From contig NW_027183616.1 in the NCBI RefSeq assembly GCF_041296385.1, positions 108,599-172,598 on the forward strand: DNA of 64,000 bases. The letters run 5' to 3'. The translations under genes were made by a program, and so were the position numbers. The notes beneath the pieces are model-generated. The model was not told the DNA's origin and made no database searches. It was given only the letters and a program-made list of their open reading frames with translations. The DNA is from Aphelocoma coerulescens (Eukaryota > Chordata > Aves > Passeriformes > Corvidae). Shown piece after piece: positions 22,150-34,054 of the stretch (positions within the stretch are counted from its first letter, which is position 1; each line of letters begins with the position of its first letter).

Positions 22150-24430
22150 TGGACACCAATTCCCCTTCTGTGGCTCCTGACTCCCCACAGCCAGGCCTTG
22201 GGGCTGACGGATCGAGCCATTTGGGGCTGCCATCGACACATTGGGGCTGGGATTGAGTTTATTGGAGGCACCCGCTCAATCCCTCCATCCCAAATGGGAG
22301 CTTGGAACCTCTCCTCAGCCCTTGCTGTGCCCATGGGCTCACCTCAAGTCCCAAAATGAGAGCCAGGGCCCCACAGCCCATTCAGAACCTCTCAACATTA
22401 CCAGAAACAGCAGCATCCTTCCCAAAATGGGCTCCCCGGCTCCCTGACAATAGGTCCCCCTTCCAAGCACCAGAGCCCCCCTCTCAGAACCCCTCCCTAA
22501 GCATTGGGGGGCACCCCAAAAATGCCTCAGGAATGGGACATACCCTAAAATCCCTTCAGGAATGTGGGATACCCCAGAACCCACTCAGCAACGGGGTCCC
22601 CCCGGCCTCATCATGCGCAGCCTTCAGCTGGCTCAGCCAGAGCCCATCCCGCCCTCAGCAGCCCCAGCCCAGCCCAGCCCTCCTGGGCAGGAAGCCCCAA
22701 TGGCCGAGCCGGCCTGGGACACTTGCAGGGATGCGGGGGCAGCCGCAGCTTCTCGGGCCAGCCTGTGCCAGGCCCTGAGCGCCCTGCCAGGGAACCATTG
22801 CTGCCCCACATCCCATCTCAGCCTGCCCTCGGGCAGCGGGAAGCCGTTCCCTGGGGCCCGGCCCCGCAGGCCCTTGGCAAGAGTCTCTCTCCCCCAGCAA
22901 TTGCTGCTCCTCCCTGCTGCGGGGCCCGAGCTGCAAGTTGATTTTCTGCCGCTGGCCCCGGCCCAGCCCCGAGCCAGGGCCAGCACCTTGCCCTGGAGCT
23001 CTGCGGGCGCTGCGTTTGTGCGGCCGCAGCGCAGCGGCCGCAGCTCGGAGCTGCCCTTTGTGTCCCCGCCGGCAGCTGGCAGAACTGGCGGGGCCGGGCC
23101 AGGGCCGGGCCAGCCCCGGCCTTCCCGGCTCTGCGACACAGCGGCGGCAGCCCCAGCCTTCCAGCCCTGCACACGCTCCCACACAAGCGTCCAGAGCCGC
23201 GGCCACCCAACGCAACTGACCGGCCGCTGACCCCCCAGCCTGGCCTGATGGCCATTCCTCTGCCCACACCTCGGCCAAGCTCCCCTTGGCCACCTCCTGA
23301 GCCACAGTGCCACAGACAAGTGGCACATACAGCTACAGAGCTCTGCAGGGAAGAGCTGGCAGGGAACGTTCATTCAACAGAAAAACCACCAAGAAAAAGA
23401 GAACTCCCCCCAGCAGAGCTGTTCCCTCCTGCAGTAGTTACACCTGCACACGCACAGCACCTGAGACTGCAAGCAATGAGCATTCCCTGGGCACATGTGC
23501 AGCCCAAGCAGCTCGAGGACAGCCTTGCAGCAGGACTGCTCTCAGCTGAGCCAAAAAGGCCCCTCTGGCAGCTGCAGGGCCATTGCAAAGGGCAAGGGCC
23601 AGAGCCTCAGCCCACGGGGGAGGAAAGGGCTCTGAATTCCCCTGCCCTGGCACCTCAACCCTGTTCCCAGGCTGCTTCCCACACAGGATTCCTCTGGAGG
23701 ACTGTGAAAAGCTGAGAAGCAGCTCTGGCTTCTCCACTTTCCATGTCCTAGAGCTGCCTGGCAGAAGAAATGGAGGGACAGCTCTGGTGGCACAATCCCT
23801 CCCGGCCCAGGGCACAGCGCTGGGAAGGTCTTTCCATGCTGAGGCTTTGCTGCGGCCAAGGAAAGCTCCTGGCTCAAGGTCACCTTTCCTGCTGGGCCAG
23901 ACCCCCCGAGTGGCCCAGCAGCAGCAGAGAATTCCAGCACAGCCCCGGCACGGGCAGGGCGGCCCTGGGCGGGCTGCGGGAGCCGGCAGCGCCTGAGCTC
24001 AGAGCAGCTGAGCCCGGGGGCTCTTGGCCAAGGCTGAGGCCCAGCGAGCATTTCTCAGGTCACAGGGCGGCCTGGAAAGGTGCTGGGGGGGATAATTCAC
24101 CCCTCAGTGCGGTCCCAGTGGCTCCCAGTATTTCCATGTCCCTGGTCCCAGTGCTGCTCCCAGCCCTGATCCGTGGGGATGGGAATGTCCCGCTCCCTTC
24201 CTGGGGCAGGCTCACACCTGAGCCAGGTGTGCAGGGCAGAACCTTGCCCTGAGCCCAAGCCCTGTCTCCCCTGCAGGATCTGCTTCCCATCGGCCTCTTC
24301 CTCCTGCGGCCCCACGCCCAGCTCGGTGCTGAACGAAGGGCGCTGGGCCGGGGTCATCCCCCGGCAGGGGCTGCGCACCCCCTCTGCCCCCTCCCCAAAT
24401 TCCCTCCCGGGGCAGCAGGGGCTGGCTCAG
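22150..24430. other. GC-rich region, no gene recognised
   Basis: TTTATT at 22,258-22,263 gives a minus-strand AATAAACTCAATCCC, which could be the poly(A) signal of a minus-strand gene; I found no exons for it within this window. The part from 22,600 to 23,250 is CpG-rich with long open frames on both strands, none resembling a known protein. 23,250-24,430 shows nothing identifiable. A CpG-island promoter for an unseen gene is possible. Confidence 0.35.
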
Positions 24431-24439
24431 GAGCCCTGG

Positions 24440-24835
24440 GGCTCCTGGGGCTTCGTGCTTTCCTTCCTAAGGAAAAGAACCGTCCTTCTCATCCAGGCTC
24501 CCATGGCCAAAACTGAAATTCTACCTCCCAAATTCTGTCTATCCAAGGATTGCTCCCAGACAAAAGCTGCCATGAGAGACAGGTCTGGCTGCCCTCACCC
24601 ATGGTGGCCACCTCTCATCTTCTTCCTAAACTCTTGGACTTTGTGCTTTACTTTCATGTGGAATAAACCCATCCTTCTCAACAAGGTGCCCATGGCCAAA
24701 ATTGGGATTCCACCTCCCAAATTCCCAATATCCAAGGGCTGCTCCCAGACAAACCTGCCAGGACAGACAGATGTGGCTGGCCTTGGCCTCTGGTGGCTGT
24801 GTCTCATCTGCCCCTGAAACCCTGGGGCTCGGTGC
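24440..24835. repeat. ~190-bp tandem duplication (two units plus start of a third)
   Basis: The blocks at about 24,440-24,635 and 24,636-24,835 align along their length: CCATCCTTCTCAACAAGG versus CGTCCTTCTCATCCAGG, CCCATGGCCAAAA, TTCCACCTCCCAAATTC, then AGGGCTGCTCCCAGACAAA. A third unit begins at CTGGGGCTCGGTGCTG. Confidence 0.8.
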
Positions 24836-24844
24836 TGCCCTTCC

Positions 24845-25015
24845 TCTGGAGACCACTGTGACCCCGCGTGGCCTCGTGGAACCCAGGGGCCGTTGTGACC
24901 CTGCAGGGCTGGTGGCACCAAGGGAACCATTGTGACCCTGTGGCGTTCCATGGAGCCAAGGGGCCACTGTGGCACTGCTGGGCCCCAAAGAACCGAGGGG
25001 CCTTTGTGACAGGGC
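24845..25015. repeat. Degenerate minisatellite related to 14.3-14.7 kb
   Basis: About four copies of the CATTGTGACCCTGTGG, GAGCCAAGGGGCC type, same family as 14,330-14,700 and 30,280-30,530. Confidence 0.7.
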
Positions 25016-25019
25016 AGCT

Positions 25020-27245
25020 GGGGAGGTCCAGAGTGGACACCAGGAGAAAGGAATTTCCCTCCCAGGCAGGGCTGGGGTGCAACACGTCCCCCAGAAGGAG
25101 CCTGGAGCAGCCCAAGGCTTTGTGTGCCCAGGTAGAGGCAGGCAGGACGCAGAGCTGCCGGCAAAGGAAGGGGCCAGCCAGGTGGGGCAGCCGGGGGGAT
25201 GAGGACAGCCTGCAGGGACAGAGGCGCAGGGCAGGGACAGCGTGGCACAGCCTGGGCTGCAGAGGGCAGAGGGATGGGCAGCAGCTGCAAGGCCCTGACA
25301 GAGCCAACTTGTGCAGCCCTTTGGCCACGGCTGCTGGCCCTGGCCCTGAGGCCAGCAGGAGACAAGTGACCCTTGCAGCCCTGGGGCCTCAGTGCCTCCT
25401 TGTCCCTGCCCAGCAGCCTGGCAGGGGCCGCCCCATGGTGCTGCCCTGGGCACTGCCCATCCCCACTTCCCAGTGCCCCGGCAAGAGCCCTGAGCACTGA
25501 GGGAGGGACAGGATCTGCCTTGCCAGGGGCTGGGGCTCAGGCCTTGGCCCTTTGCACTCAGGGAACACAGCCAGGTTTGCTCAGCACCAGAGACACCTTT
25601 CCCTTGCTTGTCCCCACCTGCCATCGCTGCCTCCAGAGTTCTGCTCTCACTGGAACCTGGGGACACTTTCACGTGAGTCGTGTCCTGATGGGACCCATTA
25701 AAAGTTCAAGAAACTTTGGACTTTGAATCTTTGAGTTCTTGAGAAGTTTTTTGAAGACGCTCTGAGGGACTGAGTCTGATGTGAACAACACCAAAGGCCT
25801 GAGAGGGTCATTAAAGTCCTTGTGCTGCTGCTGTGCTGCTGAGCTGGGCCGGGCTCCTGGCACAGAGGGAACTCTCAAGCTCCTGGCAACCAGCGAGAGC
25901 TTCAAAGAGGCAGCTCTGCTGAGGAGCAGCTCCTCTGCCTGCCCAGCAGGGCTGAGGGCACTGCCTGCAGGTACCTGGGAGGAGTGAGCAGAGAGCTAGC
26001 TAAAGCAGCTGGAAGGACAGCTCTGAACTCATTCGTGGAGAAACCTTCACAGCGTGGGACACAGTGAGTCTCTGGCTGCAGGGATCCTCTAGAGCTGGCC
26101 CATGACACGGCTGCCATGGCTGTGAGGATGGCTCTGCTGCCGTTCCTGCCTTGGGGGAGGATGTGCTGCAGAGCGGGGCTGCCCTGGGCACTGTCAGAGG
26201 GACAGGGCAGGACGGCTCCTGCTGCCAGGGCCGGCTGCAGGCTCTGAAGGTGGGCAGGAGCCAGGGGTGCCCAGGGCTGTCCTGCAGAGCAGCTCCTGCA
26301 GCCCTGAGGGCTCTTTGCCAGGCCAGGGCATCTGCCACCTGCCAGGGGCAGCTCTCAGCCTGCCTGGGAGCTCCCCATGGGCTGTGGGGAGGAGTTGGAG
26401 GTGGAAGGAGCGGCCCCCCTCAGGGCAGACTCCTCCTGCTGGGGAGGTGGTGCTGCATGGCCAGAGCTGCTCTCAGCTTTCTCCTCAAGGGAAGGGAAAG
26501 GGGCTCTCAGGTTTGTCTGTGTCACTGAGACTCCTGCACTGCTGCCCTGGGGATCAGCAGCTCTGCCTCAGATCTCCCTCAGGAAGTGCCTCCTCACACT
26601 CCTCTGCCTGCAGACAGCACCAGCAGCACCTTGGCTTGCAGCATCTCCCTTTGTCTGAGCTGCCCTTCAGGCCCTGCTGCCAGGGAGATGCCCCTGGGCA
26701 GTGCCCTGTGCTGGGAGGGCTCTGCAGGGCAGAGCTGAGCCCCCAGGGCTGGGCTGGGCTCTGGCAGCACTGGCAGGGACAAGCCTTGGACCCAGAGAAA
26801 CAGCTGCCAGGAGGCACAACTGCAGGCAGCAGAGAGCCAGAGCAACCACAGCTGCACAGGGAAAGGAAGAAGGGTTTAGAGCAATGGTTTTGAAATTGGG
26901 GCCTTCAAAAAGTCACTTTATTTTTCAAGCCCATTTTAAGTACAATCACCAGGAAATAGAGGGAGGTGAAATGAGCAAAGGGCACCTGTGTGGGGACCAG
27001 CAGGTCCGACTGCACTGGGGCACAGGGAGCCCTGTTTTCCCTCTGGGCCCCCAGTGTTCAGGCTGAGAGCAACGCTGAGGATGAGGCAGCAGCACAAACC
27101 TGAGCTCAGAAATCAAAAAGCTTAGCCAAGTTCTGTCACAGGAGGAGAAGTTGTTTTGAGGGGATTCCTAAGAAAATAGCATAGGATTGACTCAGGGGAA
27201 TCTGTCCCAGCTTGTCAATGCCTTCTTCCAACAGTCCAGAGTGCA
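25020..27245. other. 5' flank of the olfactory receptor; no other gene seen
   Basis: The stretch contains CAG- and CTGC-rich sequence of the kind upstream of songbird olfactory receptors. Possible splice-site words occur, but I could not tie any to a 5' non-coding exon. A short duplicated word pattern (CCATTAAAAGTTC, CATTAAAGTCC) occurs near 25,700-25,815. Confidence 0.35.
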
Positions 27246-27248
27246 GAA

Positions 27249-28180
27249 ATGTCCAACAGCAGCTCCATCAGGCACTTCCTCCTGCTGGCATTGGCAGACA
27301 CGCGGCAGCTGCAGCTCCTGCACTTCTGCCTCTTCCTGGGCATCTCCCTGGCTGCCCTCCTGGCCAACGGCCTCATCATCAGTGCCGGAGCCTGCGGCCA
27401 GCACCTGCACAGCCCCGTGTTCTTCTTCCTGCTCAGCCTGGCCCTCAGCGACCTGGGCTCCATCTGCACCACTGTCCCCAAGGCCATGCACAATTCCCTC
27501 TGGGCACCAGGCACCTCTCCTACTCAGCATGTGCTGCTCAGGTGTTTTTCTTTCTGTTCTTCATCTCAGCAGAGTATTCCCTCCTCCTCATCATGTGCTA
27601 CGACCGCTACGTGTCCATCTGCAAAGCCCTGCACTACGGGGCCCTCCTGGGCAGCAGAGCTTGTGCCCACATGGCAGCAGCTGCCTGGGCCAGTGCCTTT
27701 CTCTACACTCTCATGCACATGGCCAATACATTTCCCCTGCCCCTGTGCCAGGGCAATGGCCTGGGCCACTTCTTCTGGGAAATCCCACACATCCTCAAGC
27801 TCTCCTGCTCCAAATCCTACCTCAGGGAACTTGGGCTCATCGCTGTCAGTGTCTGTTTGGTATTTGGCTGTTTTGTGTTCATTGTTTTCTCCTATGTGCA
27901 GATCTTCAGGGCCGTGCTGAAGATCCCCTCTGAGCAGGGCCGGCACAAAGCCTTTTCCACGTGCCTCCCTCACCTGGCCATGCTCTCTCTGTTCCTCAGC
28001 ACTGTTATATTTTCCTACCTGAAGCCCCCCTCCATCTCCTCCCCATCCCTGGATGTGGCAGTGTCAGTTCTGTACTCGGTGCTGCCTCCAGCCCTGAACC
28101 CCCTCATCTACAGCCTGAGGAAGCAGGAGCTCAGGGATGCCCTGAGGAAAAGGATCACGGCCGATTTTCAGCAGCAATAA
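27249..28180 (+). pseudogene. Olfactory receptor, OR14-like, one-base frameshift
   Basis: A single-exon seven-helix receptor of the avian-expanded OR14 group, which would detect odorants in olfactory sensory neurons. ATG at 27,249 starts an N-glycosylation NSSS tail and TM1-TM2 (LLANGLIISAG, HSPVFFFLLSLALSDL). The frame then breaks at 27,504-27,505, where one base is missing compared with the expected SLWDTRH. The rest continues in the next frame: MCYDRYVSICK after TM3, KAFSTCLPHL at TM6, and NPLIYSLRKQEL at TM7, ending at TAA 28,178-28,180. Length and all other motifs are normal, so the loss is recent, or else a base-call error. Confidence 0.9.
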
Positions 28181-28189
28181 ACTCTCATT

Positions 28190-30105
28190 CTCCTGCAGAG
28201 CTGCTCTGATGTGACTCATTAATGCCCACTCTGTGTCCTGTGTTTGTTGCTGCTGACACAGGTGTTACGCTGCTGTGAATTTGTTCACACAAAAATCTTT
28301 GTCTGTTCCATTTTTAATTTGGTATTTGCCTTTCCAGTGTGACCCAGAGACTGTAGAAACGGGGAGCTGCACTACAGTATGTGTGTGCTGGAACAAAAGA
28401 AAGAAGCCTGTGTTGTCTTGTTTCCCTGACATCTTTCCTCCCTGACTTCTCTGGAGCTGCAGGGTCGGTGCCTCTGGGCAGAGCTGGGGGAGAAAAGAGT
28501 CCCAGCAGGAGAGCACTGCCAGGGAGCCCCAGGACTTCTCCTCCGTAACTCCTCTTCCTTCCCTTCCACACTCCCCTGCAGAGCCCCTGTGTTGGTTTCA
28601 GGCCTCAGGGCTCTGTCAGCTGGGTCCCAGTCCTGCTGTGTGACTGCCCAGGGACTGCAGGCAGGGACAGGCCGTGGGCACTGCTGGGACAGAGCTGGGC
28701 TCTGCAGCAGCATTTCCATCATGCGAGGGCATCTCCCCAGTGCAGGGCCTGAAAGCTTCAATCTCCTTCCCAATTTTGTCTCCAGGATGTGCCCAACGCA
28801 GCACCCTGGAGAGGAAACCAGCCCTGAGCAGCAAAGGGTGGCAGTGCTCAGGGTGGGGGCACCCAGCAGTGCCCTGGCAAAGCCAGCGCCGCTGCCAGCA
28901 GGGGCCTCTCTGCCCAGCTCACAGAGGTTGTTCTTCCCTCCATGGAGGGACATCCAGGGACCGGGTCAGGGCTCTGTGTTTGCAGTGCACAGACAAGACA
29001 CAGCCCTGAACACCCTGTGTGGGGGGGGGGGGGACATAAACCCAGCGAGCACAAACACCTTCAGCTGTTCCTGGAGTTCCCAGAGAGTGCCGTCCCCTGG
29101 GAACCCCCTGGATGCGGGGCTGGGATGAGCTCCTGTGCACAGAGCTCCCCGTGCCCATCCCTGCGGCCGTGGGGCACCTCGGGCAGGGGCAGGGCAGGGT
29201 GACACCCGCAGGGCTGAGCTCCCTGCCAGGCTCTGGCAGCGGCAGCAGAGCCCAGGGAGCCCCTGCCCGTGCTGCAATGAACTGTCTGTGAGCGTGCCAG
29301 GGAAGGACTCGTGTCCCTGAGCAGCCCTGGGGCTGTGAGCAGGGCATGAGCCCAGCTCAGGGGTGGGCACCCGACAGAGCCCTGACGCTTCTGGGTGTGC
29401 CCATAAGAGAAGGCTTGGGCAAGGTGACCGTGGTAAAACCTCTCTGTCCATCAAGTGACAACCAAGTGTCTCTGGCACTGTCCCTCCCCAGCCAGGCACC
29501 GGGAGAAAATAAGCTGAGAAAACTGTGAGTCACCATGAAGAGAGATTAATGGTTAGGGAAAGGAAGTAAAGAGCAAAGGCCAAATGCAGAAGCAAAGAAA
29601 CCACAGGGAGGCAAGAATTCAGTACATGGAGTGGCTGCCTTGGAAGACAAATGGATCAATATAGAAAATCCAGACACCCTCTCGCCCCCTTCCTTTCCCC
29701 CAGTCCATTGCTGACCCTGACGTCCCATGGAATGGGAGATCCCTTGGGTCAGTCCAGCCCAGCTGTCCCCTCCCTGTGCCCTTGGGAACACTTGCCCACC
29801 CCCAGCCCATGGTTTGGGGGGGCTGCAGAGACGCCTCATGCGGGGCCAGCCCTGCTCAGGGACAGCCAAAGCCTTGGGCTGGGACCAAGCCCGCTGCAGC
29901 CACAAGTGGCAAGCACAGCAGCCCAGGGGCTGCTCTGGACAAAGGCAACTCCAGCCCAGCCACAGCCTGGCCAAGGGGGCTCAGGGGGCTCTTCCCACCT
30001 CTGTCATTCCATGAATCTTCTCCCTGCAGAGCTCTGTGGAGACACAAGTGACAGAGAGGCAGAAGCAGAGCTATAAAATGCACCAGTACAAACACAGCAG
30101 CTCCT
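28190..30105. other. No gene seen
   Basis: 3' flank of the olfactory receptor. A run of 13 G lies near 29,022-29,034. Nothing else identifiable; open frames on both strands have no family resemblance. Confidence 0.35.
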
Positions 30106-30109
30106 GTGA

Positions 30110-30265
30110 GGAATGAACCCTCCCAGGGCAGCGCTGGGGCAGGAGAAGCACCCAGAGGGAGGATGAGCTCAGGGCATGTGTGTGTGTCCAAGGCACAGAG
30201 GGTGAGGCTGGGCAGAGGTCAGGGCAGGGCTGGCAATGGCAGCGCAGAGCTGAGGGCAGCGAGAT
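30110..30265. repeat. Inverted partner of 13.9-14.06 kb
   Basis: GGATGAGCTCAGGGCATGTG and the following GTCCAAGGCACAGAGGGTGAG are reverse complements of sequence near 13,960-14,020. Both are neighboured by the same type of CATGG/GTGACA minisatellite, so the association is probably part of one older duplicated block. Confidence 0.65.
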
Positions 30266-30279
30266 TGTCCATTGGGACA

Positions 30280-30529
30280 CGACGCAGCCTCATGGAACTC
30301 AGCAGGCCCCTGTGCCAACATGGAATCTCATGGAAACACGGCTCCACTGACAAGGCGGGGCCTCAGAGGACGCAGGTGCCACTGGGCCATTGCCAGCTCC
30401 TGTGGAATCCAGCGTCCATAGTGACAGCTGACAGCGCAGCCTCAGGGCTACATGGGGACCATTGTGACAATCTCATGGAACCAAGGGTCACTTGTGACAG
30501 AGAGGGGCCACATGGAACACAAGGGCCAC
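30280..30529. repeat. Degenerate minisatellite related to 14.3-14.7 kb
   Basis: Copies of GGAACCAAGGGTCACTTGTG, CATGGAACACAAGGGCCACT and similar. It is interrupted at its right edge by an LTR. Confidence 0.65.
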
Positions 30530-31367
30530 TGTCGTGGTTTGACACTGTCTCAAATATCAGGTAGCCATGAAAATCATCACGAAGGGCTCATGAGTTGAGA
30601 TAAGGATTGGGAGAAAAACATTCTAAGTTCAAAACAGGCTCAAACTTAAAGGCATAAAGTAAATTTATTATTAACGGAGTAGGATAATGAGGAAGAAAAT
30701 AAGCCTTTCAAACACCTTTTTTCCTCTCCATCCCCTCCCTCTTTCCCTCCGACAGCGCAGGGAGACAGGGCCTGGGAGTGTTCAAGCCAGTTCATCACTC
30801 GAGATCTTTCTTCAGTTCCCTCAGGGAGGGGAGTCTCTTTCTTCTGCTCTGCCATGGGCTCCTTCCCACAGGAGACAGTTCTCTGTGCACTTCTCCAGCG
30901 CGTTTCTAATTTCACGAGTATCAATCCCTCCCAGCCTGCTGTAACGTGAGTCCCTCCCACGGGCAAAACGGTCTTCCCAAAACTGCAGGTGTGGTCATTA
31001 GTCCATGGGGTGTAGTCTTTTAAGGATCAGCTGCTTCAGTTCGGAAGCAAGGGCCCTCTTTCTCTATCTCTGGAAGCAGGAGCCCTCTCTCCCTGTTCAG
31101 GTCTCCCCCTGGATTACAGCTTTTGTAGCACCCAGCCGCTCCGCTGTGAGCACCTTTTCCCACGGGCTGGGAGTGGATCTCTGCATCCCCCCGTGGACTT
31201 CATGGATCCCAGGGAGACAGTTTGTTTTATCCCAGTCCTCAGCACGGCTTGCAGAGAAAATCTCGACTCCGACGCTGGGAGCATCTCCTGCCCCTCTTTC
31301 TTTCCACTGACCTTGGTGCCGTCAAGTTGTCTTTCTCTACATGTCCTCACTCCCTCCTCTTTCTACA
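30530..31367 (-). mobile_element. Solo LTR of an avian endogenous retrovirus, antisense
   Basis: The 838-bp block starts TGTCGTGGTTTGACA and ends CTTTCTACA, so it is bounded TG...CA on either strand. A minus-strand AATAAA (TTTATT at 30,664-30,669) near the left end fits a transcript running right to left. TGTCGTGGTTT is a familiar LTR terminus in passerine genomes. It was inserted into the minisatellite. No clear target-site duplication was found, so edges are approximate. Confidence 0.65.
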
Positions 31368-31499
31368 ACTAGGAGGAAAAAACTGCTGCTTGTAAATGAT
31401 GTGTAAACATGTTAAGAATAACCTTTCTATGCAGATATTAACTAGTTAACATTATAACTGGGGTCAAAGTAACAAGATGCTAATATAGCTTGAGTTATA

Positions 31500-32040
31500 A
31501 TGAAAAGCGGACAGAACTCCACTACTAAATAAGTAGTAAAGTAGGTGGGTATGCTTTATTCCAGCGCTGGGACGCACGGGGGATCGCTCCTCCAAAATCA
31601 CGCGTGCCGACAGCTGCATTCAGCTCGGTATTTACTGGGTTACAAGTTCCATATTCATTAAGTTTCCTAACAAACTTATACATATTCATCACCTAGCCCC
31701 GCCCAGCCTCGCTTGGTTTTATTGTGAACTCAAAAGTCATTTACATCCGCGTAGCGCTTGTGCAGTGTTGTTTGGTGGTTGTGGTAGGGGTCTTCCGAGG
31801 GTCTTTTGATGAAGTCAGGGGGAGTCTTCCTCGTCTGAACTTTTCACCTTTCTCTCCTGCGCATGCTCTTTTATACCTTTGGCCTGGGTTTAAGCTTTGG
31901 CACTGGTTTGAGCTAGTTTTGGGATGAGGCAGGATGTCTGTCTGAGACTCCCGCTGGTCTTATCAGCGGTCTCCTATCTTTTCTTCCTGCTCTGCTATGC
32001 TGACCAAGCTAGATGCATTGCTCCTGACAAACGAATTCTT
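31500..32040 (-). mobile_element. Second antisense LTR fragment
   Basis: On the minus strand a TATAAAA box (31,869-31,875) precedes an AATAAA signal (31,555-31,560) by about 310 bp. The intervening sequence includes the ATGAATATGTATAAG and GCGCTGGAATAAAGC words common in avian LTRs. It cuts into the MHC class II intron at about 32,040-32,070, where the homology of the large duplication begins. Confidence 0.6.
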
Positions 32041-32208
32041 CTGCTCCCCATCCCCCTGATTCACTGGTCCCAGTGTATCCTGGTGTCCCATTCTCTCCCA
32101 GTTCATCCCATTCTGTCCCAGTCCTTTCCGGTCCCTTCCCGACAGCCACCGCCGTTTCCTGTATCTGTGTTCCCCTCCCCCCCCAAGGCTGCCCCCCCAC
32201 CCCCCAAG

Positions 32209-32395
32209 ATGCTGACGGGGATCGGGGGCTTCGTGTTGGCCTTCGTCTTCCTGGCGCTGGGGCTCGGCTTCTACCTGCACAAGCAGGTGATGGGAGGGGC
32301 CCGGGGGTCGCGTCCCCCCTCTCCTGGAGCTCTGTGCTCCCCCGGGGCCCCCCAGCCCGGTGTCACCCCCTTTGCTCTGCCCACAGAGCTCCTGA
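32209..32395 (+). pseudogene. MHC class II beta, transmembrane and cytoplasmic exons only, copy 1
   Basis: The stretch from 32,209 to the GT donor at 32,287 encodes MLTGIGGFVLAF and FLALGLGFYLHKQ, the connecting/transmembrane segment of an MHC class II beta chain. The next exon starts after an AG at 32,386 and adds only Ser-Ser-stop (32,387-32,395), the short cytoplasmic tail. The peptide-binding beta-1 and immunoglobulin-like beta-2 exons are absent; an LTR lies immediately upstream. Intron repeats of the GTCCCATTCTGTCCC type precede it. It is a detached gene end, not an expressed receptor chain. Confidence 0.8.
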
Positions 32396-32599
32396 GCCGC
32401 CGGTGGCCGCAGCCCCTCCCCGTGGCCTCGGGCCCGGCCAGGACCCCCCGCTCCATCCCCGCGCTGATTTTGGGGGTCGTGTGTCCCCCCCAGCCCCGCT
32501 GTCACTCTGCCCCTGCCCGGCTGCTCCCAGTGTTTCCAGGAAGGCTTCCCAGTTCGCCCCGGTCCCGTTTATTGGGAAACAGTGGGAAGGGACTTTGGG

Positions 32600-33850
32600 G
32601 GATCCCGCGGGGGGACCGAGAGTGGAGGGGGCAGAACCGGCCCCAGGATGGATCGAGAATGGGGACCCCCGTGTGTCACCCCTGTGTCACCCCCCCCCCC
32701 GGGGGGCCCTTGGGAGGCACCTGAACCCCAAATCGGCACCCAGCGAACCCCAAAGGCGCAGAGACCCCCCCCTAAGCCGCCCCACAGCCCCCAACGACCA
32801 ACCAAAATCCCCCGCGAGTATCAGATAATCAGAGAAGGCGTTGAACAACCTTCAGCCAATCAGAGCGCGCGGCGCTGGTGACTCACCAGTTGCCAGGCAG
32901 ACCCGCAGCGCTCAGCGCTCCCCACCCGGACCCCGCCTGCGCCCCCCCTCGCTCCCAGCGCCCCCCGCCAGGGGAATTTGAGGAGGGGGCGCGTGGGGGG
33001 CGCCCAGGCCGGGCCCAGAGCCCAGCCCTGCCCCAGCCCGACCTCTCCCGGCTCCATCCCGGCTCCATCCCGGCTCCTCCCGCGGGATGCGACCGCGCTG
33101 GGAAAACGGGGGGCCAAGGGTGGGCGCTGGGCCCGGGGGGAGCAGGAGAAAGGATGGGAGAGGAGGAGAAGGAGAAGGAGAAGGAGGCACCTTTTAATGA
33201 TATTTTATTGAGTCTCATTTTTTAGAGACCGGGATCAATACTCCCCAGCCGTCAAGGCGAGTCCCTCAGGGCTGCGGGGCCCTGCTGCCGGCTCACCCCG
33301 TGCCAGCCCAGCGCCAGCGCTCAGCGGGGCTTTGGCTTCCCGTGCCCTTTCCCGTGTCCCCAGCCCAGCGTCACCACCCCCGTGTCCCTAGGTCGTGCCC
33401 CACCCCTGCCCCCCTCCCCCTTTGTCGAGACACGGAGGATGAGAATTTCCCCATCATCCACCCCAAGAGTTCCCCCGAGCCCATTTCCTCTCGTGCTTTC
33501 CCTTGGCAGCAGAGCCCCACCCCTCCTGGCTGCCCCCTCCTGTCAGGGACTTGGAGAGAGCCAGGTCCCCCCTGAGCCTCCTTTCCTCCAGGCTCAGCCC
33601 CCTCAGATCCCTCAGCTGCCCCTCAGAAGTCCTCCAGAGCCTTCCCCAGCTCCATTCCCATCTCTGGACGTGCTCCAGCCCCTCCATGTCTTTCTTGCAC
33701 TTTGAAGCCCAATCGCTGCCCTGTCGCTGCAGGTGCCAAAACCCCAGGGAGACTCCTTGGAAATGGGGGTAGAGAGGAGCCCTTCAAAGGGAAACGTGTG
33801 CAAAACTGCTCCCAATGGCCGAGCGGGTTTGGTGTAGCTGCGGGAGGAAG
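32600..33850. other. MHC 3' flank and PIM 5' flank; no gene seen
   Basis: C-rich runs (32,690-32,705), a GGAGAA repeat (33,160-33,186) and a CAGCCAATCAGAGCGCG box (32,855-32,870, a CCAAT-type element) are present. The CCAAT box lies about 1.3 kb from the PIM start codon, so it may serve another transcript. Conserved in the second copy. Confidence 0.4.
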
Positions 33851-34000
33851 AGATGCTCCGGGACTCCGCCTCGGCCCCGGAGCGGAGCGGCCCGTGCTGG
33901 CGCGGGGCGCGCGGGGCTCGGCCGTGGGGCGCGCGGGGGGGAACGGACACACGGGCACCGGACACACGGACACGCGGACAAACGCTCCCAGCGCTTCAGC

Positions 34001-34054
34001 GGCAGCAGCGGCAGCAGCGGCAGCAGCGGCAGCAGCGGCAGCAGCGGCAGCAGC
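34001..34054. repeat. (GGCAGCAGC)6 nonanucleotide repeat upstream of PIM start
   Basis: Six perfect copies; the duplicate at 59,837-59,872 has four. It lies about 150 bp before the ATG and is probably in the 5' UTR or promoter of the PIM-like gene. Confidence 0.93.

Noticed and set aside
22633..23373. 246-codon minus-strand frame in the GC-rich segment
   Set aside because: Several overlapping frames of similar length exist on both strands, as expected for CpG-rich DNA; no recognisable domain.
32209..32724. Functional MHC class II beta gene
   Set aside because: Only the transmembrane and tail exons are present; beta-1 and beta-2 exons are absent in both copies.
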